In this document: positions 17,993 to 26,181 of the stretch, piece by piece
How the letters are laid out: every line of letters starts with the position of its first letter
Numbering within the stretch: the first letter of the stretch is position 1
Assembly: GCF_003315795.1 (NCBI RefSeq)
Contig: NZ_QMEY01000004.1
Span: 310,001 to 374,000 of the forward strand
Direction: 5' to 3'
Source of the DNA: Spongiactinospora rosea
GTDB lineage: Bacteria > Actinomycetota > Actinomycetes > Streptosporangiales > Streptosporangiaceae
Length of the DNA stretch: 64,000 nt
Program-made: the position numbers and the translations under genes
Notes under the pieces: model-generated
What the model was told of the DNA's origin: nothing
The model's input: the letters and a program-made list of their open reading frames with translations, nothing else
The model's database searches: none

Positions 17993-18000
17993 GCGGCCCA

Positions 18001-18036
18001 CCTTACCGCCTGTTTGTAACGATCGGTCAAGTAAGG
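18001..18036. promoter_or_regulatory. Candidate TetR operator and promoter
   Basis: A 17-bp pseudo-palindrome centred on CGATCG (TTG...CAA, 18014-18030) is nested inside a CCTTAC/GTAAGG inverted pair (18001-18006 and 18031-18036). A leftward TTGACC hexamer lies inside it (18030-18025). Such an overlap of promoter and operator is typical for self-controlled TetR genes. Confidence 0.45.
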
Positions 18037-18055
18037 TGGCGGGGGGTTCCGCGGG

Positions 18056-19237
18056 CTAGCTCCAGGTGAGGCTCTTGCGGCGGATGACCGCGAGCCGGAA
18101 GGCGGCGTCCTGGTGGCCGCAGCGGGCGGCGAGTTCGTGGAAGAAGGCGGCGAGCGGGCGCTTGGCCTGGCCCTGGAACTCGTACTGGCAGCCGAACAGG
18201 TAGGCGAACTCGGCCGCCTCCTCCTTGGCGTTGAGGTGGTCGCGCAGCCGCAGGGCCCCCGGCCGGCCGGCCTCACCGGCCCGGCGCAGCCAGTTGCTGG
18301 CGTCGAACGGCTCGTCGCGGAGCAGGTGGATCACGGCGAGCTGGAAGCACGCCTCGGCGTCGCCGTCGCTCGCCCAGCGCGCGAGCCGGGCCTCGGTCCT
18401 GCCGTGGGTGTTCAGGTAGAAGCGGGCGAGTACGTGAGCGGGTGCCATGGTCACGTCATCACCCCAGCCCTCAGCCGCCGCCCCCGGCACGCTCCCCGGA
18501 CCCCCAGGCGTGCCGCCATATCCGTCGGCGTCGTACCCGGCAGGCCCGTACCCTGCCTCTTCAAAGCCGGCAGGGCCGTACCCGGCGGGTCCGGGCGCGG
18601 CGGGGTCAGACCCGACGGAGCCGTACCCGATGGCGTCGGGGCCGAGGGGGTCGGGTTCGGGCGGGGGGCCGGAGGATGCCGTCCCGGGGGCCGGTTCGGC
18701 GGGGGTTCCGGGAAGTGCCGCGTCCGGAAGGGGCGTCTCCCGGCGCGGTTCCGGGACGACCTCCCGTACGTCCGGCCCAGGCGCCGCCAGGGCGGCCTCC
18801 TCGACACCCGGCCCGGCCGGCTCACCGACCGCCCCTGACGGCCGGGTTACCGGCCCCACCGACTCGACCGGCTCCGGGGGCCGGGTGGTGGGCTCGGGGT
18901 CGCCGGTGGGGTCGGTGGTGGCGGCGCGGGCGGCGCGGAGGTGTTCGCACCACTGCTGGACGGTACCGAGGCCGTCCGTGGCGAGGCCGGACTCGGCCGC
19001 CGCCGCGTGGCAGGCGCGGACGAAGGCCGAGACCCATTGCCAGTCGGGAAGCCGTACGCGCTTACCGGAAAGGATCTCCTGGGTGGTGCTCTTGATCAGC
19101 GGGCGGGAACCGGGCAGTTCGCTGCGCTCTGACAGGGCTTGCAGGTATTTGTAGCTCGGTGCCCCCACCGAGTCACGCAACCCGTTAAGCCGGGCGATGA
19201 AGGCGGCATTCGGCCCGCTGTGGTGTGTTTTGCCCAT
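18056..19237 (-). CDS. HTH-like protein with Pro/Gly-rich linker and TPR/Sel1-like C-terminus
   Basis: Protein of 393 aa of unknown function. Residues 8-80 look like an actinobacterial XRE-like helix-turn-helix (SYKYLQALSERS... LSGKRVRLPDWQWVSAFVRAC). Residues about 105-265 are a low-complexity linker rich in Pro, Gly and acidic residues with repeated GYGPAG-type units. The end (about 275-393) has helical repeats (ACFQLAVIHLLRDEPFDASNWLRRAGEAG, AAFRLAVIRRKS) like TPR/Sel1. The ATG at 19237 follows GGGAAAAG; the frame is open much further upstream but loses coding character. It faces two small genes across a decamer repeat array. A regulator or effector reading protein partners through the repeats is possible but unproven. 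Confidence 0.72.
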   Translation of the reverse strand: MGKTHHSGPNAAFIARLNGLRDSVGAPSYKYLQALSERSELPGSRPLIKSTTQEILSGKRVRLPDWQWVSAFVRACHAAAAESGLATDGLGTVQQWCEHLRAARAATTDPTGDPEPTTRPPEPVESVGPVTRPSGAVGEPAGPGVEEAALAAPGPDVREVVPEPRRETPLPDAALPGTPAEPAPGTASSGPPPEPDPLGPDAIGYGSVGSDPAAPGPAGYGPAGFEEAGYGPAGYDADGYGGTPGGPGSVPGAAAEGWGDDVTMAPAHVLARFYLNTHGRTEARLARWASDGDAEACFQLAVIHLLRDEPFDASNWLRRAGEAGRPGALRLRDHLNAKEEAAEFAYLFGCQYEFQGQAKRPLAAFFHELAARCGHQDAAFRLAVIRRKSLTWS

Positions 19238-19363
19238 CTTTTCCCATCTTGTAATGCCGCAGGGATTAGGGATATGCACATGTTTACCGCACGACGGCGG
19301 CGGCTTACCGGACATTCCACCCGCAGCGCCGTCCTGAATCGGCCTGAACCACCATTCATTACC

Positions 19364-19423
19364 ACTTCCGGCTGACTTCCGCTGATTCCGGATGACTCCG
19401 TACGACTCCGGACGACATCCGGC
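19364..19423. repeat. Tandem array of about six decamers
   Basis: Five exact-period 10-bp units begin at 19374, 19384, 19394, 19404 and 19414 with consensus GACTCCGGAC/T, preceded by one degenerate unit. They lie in the 332-bp divergent region between the HTH/TPR gene and two small plus-strand genes. Inverted partial copies (CGTCCGG) follow near 19468-19486. The helical-turn spacing suggests cooperative protein binding. The rest of the gap holds no convincing gene. Confidence 0.7.
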
Positions 19424-19569
19424 CCCCACCCACGCCACCGCCCGCACGCACCGGCCGCCAAAAGGGATTCGTCCGGCGTCGTCCGGACACGTTTGAGCCG
19501 GTGGCGAGCCCGACAGCGGGTCCGGCATCGTTTTTCGCGTCCAGCACCCCTATCACGGAGGCCACATCA

Positions 19570-19842
19570 ATGTCGTGCCTCACGGACGCCCCGTCCGCCG
19601 ACCCGGGCGCCATGATCGCCCCAGGCGCCGGCGCGCCCGCCGTACCGCAAGGCGGCGACGTCCCGCCCCCCGGCCCCCCGCGACCCGGGCGGCGGGACGA
19701 CCCGGACGAAGGGGAGCTGCGCACCCTGCTCATCGCGACATGGGTGCTGACCACATGGCGCATCCCGCCCGGACCTCTGGAAACGCTCTCGGTCGAGGAA
19801 CTCATCGAGTTCTGGGCCGACGAGCGGACCGTCACAGGCTGA
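19570..19842 (+). CDS. Small acidic protein of unknown function
   Basis: 90-aa protein starting at ATG 19570, behind a good GGAGG; the frame to 19501 has no ribosome site. The first half is Pro/Gly-rich and disordered. The second half is a probable helical domain (ELRTLLIATWVLTTWRIPP, then VEELIEFWADE). I do not recognise a family. It lies 27 bp before a small membrane-protein gene, likely one operon, and is divergent from the HTH/TPR gene across the decamer array. Confidence 0.6.
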   Translation: MSCLTDAPSADPGAMIAPGAGAPAVPQGGDVPPPGPPRPGRRDDPDEGELRTLLIATWVLTTWRIPPGPLETLSVEELIEFWADERTVTG

Positions 19843-19869
19843 CCGACCATCCGAAGGACGACCCCGACC

Positions 19870-20109
19870 ATGTTCTCGACACATCAGTGGCTCACACTGA
19901 TCACCACCGCTCTGGTGGCCGCCATCGCGTGCGGGCTCACCCTGGCGGCGGGCGCGTCCTGGCCCGCCGCCCTGCTCACCTGCGGGACGGCCGCCGCCGG
20001 GACCCTGGCCCTGCTGCCGCACCTGCTCGGCCGTTCCGACCAGAAGGACCCCGGCAGGTTCGACGCCCCCGCCGGTCCCTCAGGTCAGGGCCCCGACCAC
20101 GGTCGGTGA
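19870..20109 (+). CDS. Small membrane protein of unknown function
   Basis: 79-aa protein with two adjoining hydrophobic segments (about residues 8-28 and 31-52) and a short charged, Gly/Pro-rich tail. GAAGGACG precedes the ATG. Its last 30 bp overlap the end of the convergent propeller gene. Likely co-transcribed with the preceding small protein; no family recognised. Confidence 0.55.
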   Translation: MFSTHQWLTLITTALVAAIACGLTLAAGASWPAALLTCGTAAAGTLALLPHLLGRSDQKDPGRFDAPAGPSGQGPDHGR

Positions 20110-21084
20110 ATCGGCGTCCGTGATCAGTGTGCGCGGGGGGCCGCCGTCCAGCGGGGCGACCCAGATGTCGGCCGTGGTCCTGCCCCCCGCCGTCTTCGGC
20201 GCCGCGTACATCACGTGTTCGTCGTCCAGCCAGGCGAGCTGGTCGTCGATGCTCCGGGACTCGCCCAGCGCGTGCTCGCGGCCGGTCTTGAGGTCCAGCC
20301 AGTGGAAGCGCCAGGCGTCCTGGGATGTGTCGTTGACCCGCTTCTTGTAGGCGATCTTGGTCTGGTCCGGCGACAGGGAGGGGCACTCGGCGTTGTCCTG
20401 GATCGCGGTCAGCGTGCGGGTGGCCAGGTCGCCGCGGGCCAGGTACGTACGCCCGGACGCCGCCACGGTCACGAAGAACCGGTCGGAGTCGGCCGCGAAC
20501 GTCACCCCCCAGACGTTGCGGTCCACGCTGCGGTCCTGCTTGCCGTTGATCAGGAAGGTGAAGTCCTCCAGGTCGCCGACCACCCTCCCGCCCCGCTCGT
20601 AGACGATCGTCTCGGTGGAGAAGCCCAGCGAGATGTAGTTGTGCCCGCTGACGAAGACCGTCGTGGCGAAGTGCCGTCCGTCCGGGGCGACCCGCGCCCG
20701 GCTGGGCACGCCGGAAAGCGGCTCGTCGCCGGTCTCGGCGAGCCCTTCGTCCAGCGCCGCCACCTCGTACGGGCGGCCGGGCGCCTGCCCGGTCCGCAGG
20801 CACACCGCCTGCCGTCCGGCCGCCGCGACCCGGAGGCACCGCGGCCCGGCCAGGCCGCGCCGCCCAGTCTCCTCACCGGCCCGCACAAAGCCGATGCGCC
20901 CCTGGTCCGGCCCCGGACGCAGGGAGCGGAAGACGATGTGCCGCTCCTCGAACAGCGCCGGATCGGCGGTCCCGGCGGCCGAGGTACCGCCGCGGGAGAG
21001 CACCGAGCTCAGCACGGTACCCCCGGCGACGGCCACCAGCAACACCGCCAGCCCGATCATGATCTTGTTGGCCCGGTTCTTCAT
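20080..21084 (-). CDS. Membrane-anchored TolB/PD40-type beta-propeller protein
   Basis: 334-aa protein with an N-terminal signal anchor (residues 8-30) and a beta-propeller-like body: ARVAPDGRHFATTVF, WGVTFAADSDRFFVTV, CPSLSPDQTKIAYKKR, QLAWLDDEHVMYA are blade-like WD40/PD40 repeats. Predicted to face the outside of the membrane. The ATG at 21084 overlaps the stop of the MFS gene (ATGA), so the two are translationally coupled. A structural or sensory role beside the transporter is inference. A longer frame in this direction starts inside the MFS gene and is not real. Confidence 0.8.
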   Translation of the reverse strand: MKNRANKIMIGLAVLLVAVAGGTVLSSVLSRGGTSAAGTADPALFEERHIVFRSLRPGPDQGRIGFVRAGEETGRRGLAGPRCLRVAAAGRQAVCLRTGQAPGRPYEVAALDEGLAETGDEPLSGVPSRARVAPDGRHFATTVFVSGHNYISLGFSTETIVYERGGRVVGDLEDFTFLINGKQDRSVDRNVWGVTFAADSDRFFVTVAASGRTYLARGDLATRTLTAIQDNAECPSLSPDQTKIAYKKRVNDTSQDAWRFHWLDLKTGREHALGESRSIDDQLAWLDDEHVMYAAPKTAGGRTTADIWVAPLDGGPPRTLITDADSPTVVGALT

Positions 21085-22313
21085 TCCCGTCCTCCCAGGG
21101 GGCCGCGCAGCAGCGTGGGCGCGGCGAACAGCAGTACGACCGCCAGCCCGCCCGCGAACGCCCACAGCGCCGGGGCGGGACCGGTGGCCGCCCACAGCGC
21201 GCCGAAGACGACGGCGGCCAAGCCCCTGCCCAGCGCCACGCAGGTCTGCAAGGCCGAGATCGCGGTGGCCCGCCACTCGCCGGGGACCATCGCCGCCGCG
21301 GCGGCGGGCAGTACGCCGTCGGTCGCCGCGTAGTACAGGCCGAGCAGCGCGAGGGTCACCCCGGCCGCGGGGAGGCCGTCCGCCCCGCTCGCCACCACGT
21401 AGGCGGCCACGATCGCGACGTGCCCGGCCACGAAGACGCGCGGCCTGCCGTACCGGTCGGCCAGCCGCCCCAGCGGCACCGCGCCGATCAGGTAGACCGC
21501 CCCGGTGGCGAGGAACAGCAGCGGGAAGATCTGCGCCGAGACCGCGCCGCGCTCCAGCAGGGTCAGGTAGATGAAGGCGTCGCTCACGGTCAGCGCGGAC
21601 ATCGCCGCCGCGGCGAGCAGCATCCGGCGCATCGGGGTGCGGCGGGCGGCCGGCCGCAGCGCCTCGCGCGGGCGTACGCGGGGGCGGGTGGCAGGGGCCG
21701 CCGGGCGTTCGGCGACCTTGCCGATCAGCAGCAGCACGCCGAGCTTCGCCACGCACATGGACACGGTGAACACCGCGTCGAAGTCGCCCGGAACCACCGC
21801 GAGCAGGTAGAACGCGGCCACCGGGCCGAGCAGCGCGCCCAGCGTGTCCAGGGCCCGGTGCACGCCGAAGGACCGGCCGAGCGCGCCCGGCGGGCTGGAC
21901 TCGGCGATCAGCGCGTCGCGCGGACCGGTGCGCAGCCCCTTGCCGATCCGGTCCAGCCCGATCGCGCCGGACAGCGCGGCGAAACCGGCGGCGGGCAGCA
22001 GCACGGCCTTGGACAGTACACCGAGCCCGTACCCGGCCACCGCCACCGCCTTGGGGCGGCCGAGCCGGTCGGCGGCGTACCCCCCGCCGATCCGCGCCAC
22101 CGCGGTGCCGGCCTGGTAGAAGCCGTCGAGCAGGCCGAAGAACAGCGGGGACAGCCCGAGGCCCATGGTGACGAACAGCGGCAGCACGGCCGTGACCATC
22201 TCGGTGGAGATGTCGGTGAGCAGGCTGACGAGCCCGAGTACGACCACGGTGCCCGGCACCCGGCCCGCCTTGCCCGGCCCGGCGGCGGGGGTGCCTCGAA
22301 CGCTTATGTACAA
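21081..22313 (-). CDS. Major facilitator superfamily transporter
   Basis: Membrane transporter of about 410 aa with 11-12 hydrophobic helices. MFS features are GLVSLLTDISTEMV at helix 1, GGYAADRLGRPK and RLADRYGRPR (the loop 2-3 and 8-9 signature repeated in each half), and GLDRIGKGLRTGPRDALIAE. These place it near the drug/YcaD-like efflux group. The longest frame starts at GTG 22352, but that codon lies inside a perfect terminator hairpin, so I prefer the TTG at 22313 with AAAGG upstream. It is coupled to the propeller gene downstream. Substrate unknown. Confidence 0.85.
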   Translation of the reverse strand: MYISVRGTPAAGPGKAGRVPGTVVVLGLVSLLTDISTEMVTAVLPLFVTMGLGLSPLFFGLLDGFYQAGTAVARIGGGYAADRLGRPKAVAVAGYGLGVLSKAVLLPAAGFAALSGAIGLDRIGKGLRTGPRDALIAESSPPGALGRSFGVHRALDTLGALLGPVAAFYLLAVVPGDFDAVFTVSMCVAKLGVLLLIGKVAERPAAPATRPRVRPREALRPAARRTPMRRMLLAAAAMSALTVSDAFIYLTLLERGAVSAQIFPLLFLATGAVYLIGAVPLGRLADRYGRPRVFVAGHVAIVAAYVVASGADGLPAAGVTLALLGLYYAATDGVLPAAAAAMVPGEWRATAISALQTCVALGRGLAAVVFGALWAATGPAPALWAFAGGLAVVLLFAAPTLLRGPLGGRE

Positions 22314-22346
22314 GGAACCGTACCTTTCATCGCAGGCGTGACCAGG

Positions 22347-22375
22347 GGCCACCGGGAACCGCGTTCCCGGTGGCC
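22347..22375. terminator. Perfect 13-bp hairpin after the dimethylformamidase-like gene
   Basis: Arms GGCCACCGGGAAC and GTTCCCGGTGGCC pair without mismatch around a CGC loop, 7 bp beyond the stop of the leftward gene. It separates that gene from the MFS-propeller pair. Confidence 0.85.
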
Positions 22376-22382
22376 CGGTCCG

Positions 22383-24851
22383 TCACCGGGTGCCGGCCGC
22401 GCCCTCCTTCCCGGCTCCCTTCGTCCCGGGCAGCGGGTCGCCCGAGGTGAACTTCTTCAGCACGTTCTCGGTGATCCTGGTGAGGTCGTTGTCGTAGCCG
22501 TTGTTGTAGAAGGCGCCGCTCCACACCATCGAGGAGGCGGAGAAGACCGCCCCGCCGTTCGGGTAGTGGATCAGCGTGACGTCACCGCGCACCATCGGGT
22601 TGGTGTCGCCGCCCTCGAACAGGGCCGAGGTGTTGATCTCCTCGACCACGTGCATGTACTGCTCGCCGAACGGCTGCGAGGTGCCGAGCACGATGGCGTT
22701 GGGCGGCGTGCCGAGCGAGTAGTCCACCCGGTCCACCTCCTCGCCCATCGGGCCGCCCTGGCTCTGCAGGCTCGGCAGGTCGCCGCCGATGCCGTCCTTC
22801 TTCGACACGCCATCGAAGATCCACGCCCCGGCCTCGGAGTAACCGGCCTCCGACCGGTCGAAGGGCTTGTTGTAGTAGGCGAAGCCGGAGGGATGCCCGA
22901 AGCCCTGCGCGGAGAAGCCGACGCCGACGAGTTCCTGGGGCGGGGTGCCGCGGAAGCGCCACAGCCCGCCGTACTCGCCGTCGGTGCTGTGGTAGTACTC
23001 GCCGGGGGCCGCCTGCCAGGCCTCGGTGCCGTCGTGGCGGCGCAGTTCGGTGTACTCCCTGGTCCGGTTCAGGGCGGTGACCCAGTAGAACCCGTTACCG
23101 CCGAGGTACATCAGCCGGCCGCCGTCGCCGAGCCAGTCCTTGATCGCCTCGTGCTCGGTGGTGGAGATGTACTCGGGGTGGGTGCCGGTGATCACCGTCT
23201 GGTAGCCGTCGAGGATCTTGCGGCCCTCGCGGTCGATGTCGTGGTCGGTGATGTAGTCGACGTCGAACTTCCTGGTCTCCAGCCAGTCGAAGATGTGCGT
23301 GTCGGCCTCGAAGCCCCACGGCCGGCCCTCACCATTGGGGCCGGTGGTCAGCGGGCGCAGGTTGGTGATGGGCCGCTTCTGGCTGGAGTAGACGTAGCCG
23401 CTGCCGTCGGCGTGGTTGGAGTACTGGCTGAGGGAGCCGCCGGTCTGGCCGTACGCGAGGTAGGTCAGCGTGGGCACCAGCATCGCGATCTTGGAGCCGG
23501 TCTGCTTCGGCCGGACCACGAAGGTCGCGTGGTAGACCTTGCCGGCCGCCTCAAGCCGCGCCGCGTAGATCCCGCTGCGCGCGTCCTTGGGGACCTTCCA
23601 GGTGAACGCGGGCTTCCACGCGGCGTCGCCGAGGTCGTCCTCGTGGAAGTGGATCGCGCCCCACTGCTCGGGGTCCTCGTTGTGGTTCATCGTCTTGCGG
23701 TCCCAGTCGTGGCCGGTCATCGCCCGGACCGGGAGGTTCACCGCCGTGCCGGAGAGCCGGTGCGGGCCGGTGTCGGCCACCTGGTCGCCGGACATGTGCC
23801 GGGAGAAGTCCCAGGCGGCGGCGGGCCGGGGGGCGTGCCGTCCCTGGGCCACGGCGTCGATCTCGCGCTCGCTGAGCGCGCGGTCGTACAGGGCGGGCGA
23901 TTCGATCTTGCCGTTGTAGAGGCCGGCGGGCCGGGTGTCCCCTGAACGGTCCCAGTAGCCGGCCATCAGCAGCGGATCGGAGGTGTGGGCGACTTGTCCG
24001 GAGCCGACCTGCTTTGTGGTGGTGGCCGCGGAGTCGTCCGGCAGGGTGGACACGGGGCGCTGGGTCACGGTCGCCCTGCGCGTCCGGGGGTCGTAGGAGG
24101 CGGCCACGAAGTACCAGCCGGAGTTGTTGACGTGCTGCGGGCGGGGGCGCTTGGAGAAGTACATCTCCGGGCCGCCCATCGCCGCCGCCCACGGCTTGAG
24201 CTTGACGCCGGTCGAGACGGTGTCCGCGCCGACGCGCAGCGCGAGCGCGCCCTGCTCGTCGATGAACAGGCCGTACCCCCGGCGGTCGGTCTCGGACCAC
24301 TTGGTGACCAGGCCCTGGGCGCGTGGCGTGCCCACCGGCGTACGTTGCAGGGCCGTCCGGTTGTACGGCGAGCCGGGGATCGTGGACGGCGCGATCCACG
24401 CGGTGATGGTGAAGCCGCCCGAGGGCCGCAGCCGCCGGTCATCGGGCACCCGTACGTAGGAGCCCAGCGGCAGCGGCTGGTGGGCGCCCGGGTAGGTCTT
24501 GTTCACCGGGCTGTCGATGACCTGTTCCTTCAGGCCGGGTCCGGCCGGGTCGGCGTCGCCGTGGGTCACCCTGACGATCGTGCTCTTGAACTCGGGCGCC
24601 TTCGTACTGACCATGATCTGCACGGACTCGCCCGGCCGGACGCTGAGCCGGTCGGGGTAGCCGCTGATGCCGAGCGCGTCCAGCGACTGCTGGGGGGCGA
24701 TCGGCTCGACGGGCAACGGCTCGTTGGGGACGTACTCCACGGGCGCCGCGAGCGGATCCTCGCGTACCTCCGCGTGCGACTGCGTCAGGCCGGGCACGGC
24801 TGCGACCAGGACGGCCGTGACCAGCACTGTCGTGGATCTGGATCTTCTCAT
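22383..24851 (-). CDS. Secreted N,N-dimethylformamidase-like large subunit with LamG domain
   Basis: Predicted exported amidohydrolase of 822 aa. N,N-dimethylformamidase splits DMF to dimethylamine and formate with an Fe site held by two Tyr and one Glu. Here residues 1-29 are a signal peptide (QSHAEV cleavage region), which known DMFases lack. Residues about 110-340 form a concanavalin/LamG-like domain (GGFTITAWIAPS, GWYFVAASYD, GLYNGKIESPALYDRALS), and 420-800 form the catalytic region (MLVPTLTYLAYG, VITGTHPEYIS, GGRLMYLGGNGFYWVT). The Tyr in TYLAYG and HPEY and the Glu in HPEY or TEHEA are candidate metal ligands. ATG at 24851 with AGGAGGT; an in-frame TTG lies two codons earlier. No small-subunit gene is nearby. 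The real substrate may be another amide. Confidence 0.82.
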   Translation of the reverse strand: MRRSRSTTVLVTAVLVAAVPGLTQSHAEVREDPLAAPVEYVPNEPLPVEPIAPQQSLDALGISGYPDRLSVRPGESVQIMVSTKAPEFKSTIVRVTHGDADPAGPGLKEQVIDSPVNKTYPGAHQPLPLGSYVRVPDDRRLRPSGGFTITAWIAPSTIPGSPYNRTALQRTPVGTPRAQGLVTKWSETDRRGYGLFIDEQGALALRVGADTVSTGVKLKPWAAAMGGPEMYFSKRPRPQHVNNSGWYFVAASYDPRTRRATVTQRPVSTLPDDSAATTTKQVGSGQVAHTSDPLLMAGYWDRSGDTRPAGLYNGKIESPALYDRALSEREIDAVAQGRHAPRPAAAWDFSRHMSGDQVADTGPHRLSGTAVNLPVRAMTGHDWDRKTMNHNEDPEQWGAIHFHEDDLGDAAWKPAFTWKVPKDARSGIYAARLEAAGKVYHATFVVRPKQTGSKIAMLVPTLTYLAYGQTGGSLSQYSNHADGSGYVYSSQKRPITNLRPLTTGPNGEGRPWGFEADTHIFDWLETRKFDVDYITDHDIDREGRKILDGYQTVITGTHPEYISTTEHEAIKDWLGDGGRLMYLGGNGFYWVTALNRTREYTELRRHDGTEAWQAAPGEYYHSTDGEYGGLWRFRGTPPQELVGVGFSAQGFGHPSGFAYYNKPFDRSEAGYSEAGAWIFDGVSKKDGIGGDLPSLQSQGGPMGEEVDRVDYSLGTPPNAIVLGTSQPFGEQYMHVVEEINTSALFEGGDTNPMVRGDVTLIHYPNGGAVFSASSMVWSGAFYNNGYDNDLTRITENVLKKFTSGDPLPGTKGAGKEGAAGTR

Positions 24852-25291
24852 CCGCAATGGACCTCCTTGGCATGGCGGTGCTGCGTGCGGGGGGTTCGGG
24901 GGATCGATAAAGAAGTCCGTAAATAGCGGAATCGCCAGAATTTATTGCCTCAATGGCGGTCTAGGTTGAGAGTCCGCCCGGGTACGGTCTCCGGAAAGGG
25001 CGGAATGCACGCCGAGCGGTGAGCGGTGAGCGGTGGACGGGCAGCGGTCAGCGCGCCCGGCGGCGTCGCCCAACGGTCGAAACACCGCGACGAGCGGTCC
25101 GCCCTCCTGGACGGCGGCGGCCGGGAGCGCGTCCGGCACTTCCCGGCCACAGTGTGATTACTCCATGAACTCGTTCGGTGGCACACGGTGACAATAATGG
25201 TCCGGCTTGCTACCCCTGAATCGTGCGCCCCCTTCCGTGCCGCTCTCCCGGCTGAGCCGGTCCCTGTCGTCCAGACCTTCCGGAGCACCAC
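24852..25291. other. 440-bp divergent intergenic region
   Basis: No convincing gene. The left part (24900-24960) is AT-rich and should carry the promoter of the leftward dimethylformamidase-like gene. A triple heptamer GAGCGGT lies at about 25014-25035. A weak GTGACA...TACCCC pair (25188-25216) may be the promoter of the rightward S1 protease. Short minus-strand frames here have no ribosome site or coding character. Confidence 0.5.
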
Positions 25292-26179
25292 ATGATCCAT
25301 GTGTCCCTCCCTCGCGTGGCCTTGACCGCCGCGCTCGCCGCGGCCCTCGCCTGCGCCGGTCCGGCCCCCGCCGGCGCGGCGGGCGCCCAGGCCCAGGCCG
25401 CCGAGTTGCGCGCGCTGAAGCTGCGCCTGGACCGGCTCGCCGAGCAGGGCAGGGCCGGCGACGCCCAGTACTGGTACATCGACCACGCCCGCGGCAAGCT
25501 GCACATCGCCGTACTTCGCGGCGCGGACGACGCCGTGACCAGAGGCTTCGCCGGTTCGGCGGCGGAGAGCCGCACCATCACCTCCGTCATCGGCCGGCCC
25601 CTCGCGCCCTACGTCGGCAGGGCCGCGCACGCCCCCGCGAGCCGTACCCGAAGGTCCGGCCCCGTGTACGGCGGGCAGCAGATCACCACGGGCGACGCCT
25701 TCTGCTCGACCGGCTTCACCGTCGGCGCGGGCCGGGCGGACCGGCTGCTGACCGCCGGTCACTGCTACCGGTACGGCTCCTCGTGGTACCTCGGCGGCCA
25801 CCACCTCGGCGAGATCACCCGGCTGCGCTACCCCGGCGGGGACGTCTCGGAGATCACCCCCGAGCCCGGCTGGCGGCTCACCGGCAGCGTGCTGCAGTCC
25901 GACGGGACCTACCAGCGGATCGGCTCGGCCGGTCAGGTGCACCTGGGCCAGCGGCTGTGCAAGACCGGCGCGCGGACCGGCACCTCCTGCGGCGTCGTCT
26001 ACGCGCTCGACGCCACCGCCGACTACGGCGACGGGCCCGTCCATGGCCTCGCCGTCACCGACCTCTACGCCGCCGAGGGCGACAGCGGCGGCCCAGTCTA
26101 CGCGGGCGGCACCGCGATCGGCCTGGTCAGCGGAGGCCCGCAGGGCGGCGGCCCGGCACTGATCAACCCGCTCTACTAG
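25292..26179 (+). CDS. Secreted S1 (streptogrisin/alpha-lytic type) serine protease
   Basis: Exported chymotrypsin-fold protease of 295 aa. A signal peptide covers residues 1-30 ([11 protein letters not shown]), a propeptide about 36-120 resembles alpha-lytic protease pro-regions (WYIDHARGKLHIAVLRG), and the mature domain begins near 125. The triad is complete: His157 in TAGHC, Asp184 in GGDVSEI, Ser265 in GDSGGP. Cys138-Cys158 and Cys223-Cys233 are likely disulfides. Length and layout match streptogrisin-like enzymes without a carbohydrate-binding tail. It ends 2 bp before the convergent membrane protein. Confidence 0.93.
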   Translation: MIHVSLPRVALTAALAAALACAGPAPAGAAGAQAQAAELRALKLRLDRLAEQGRAGDAQYWYIDHARGKLHIAVLRGADDAVTRGFAGSAAESRTITSVIGRPLAPYVGRAAHAPASRTRRSGPVYGGQQITTGDAFCSTGFTVGAGRADRLLTAGHCYRYGSSWYLGGHHLGEITRLRYPGGDVSEITPEPGWRLTGSVLQSDGTYQRIGSAGQVHLGQRLCKTGARTGTSCGVVYALDATADYGDGPVHGLAVTDLYAAEGDSGGPVYAGGTAIGLVSGGPQGGGPALINPLY

Positions 26180-26181
26180 CC

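Noticed and set aside
25014..25035. Triple GAGCGGT repeat as an operator or CRISPR-like repeat
   Set aside because: Only three short adjacent copies with no spacers; more likely simple-sequence slippage. No CRISPR array was seen in the window.
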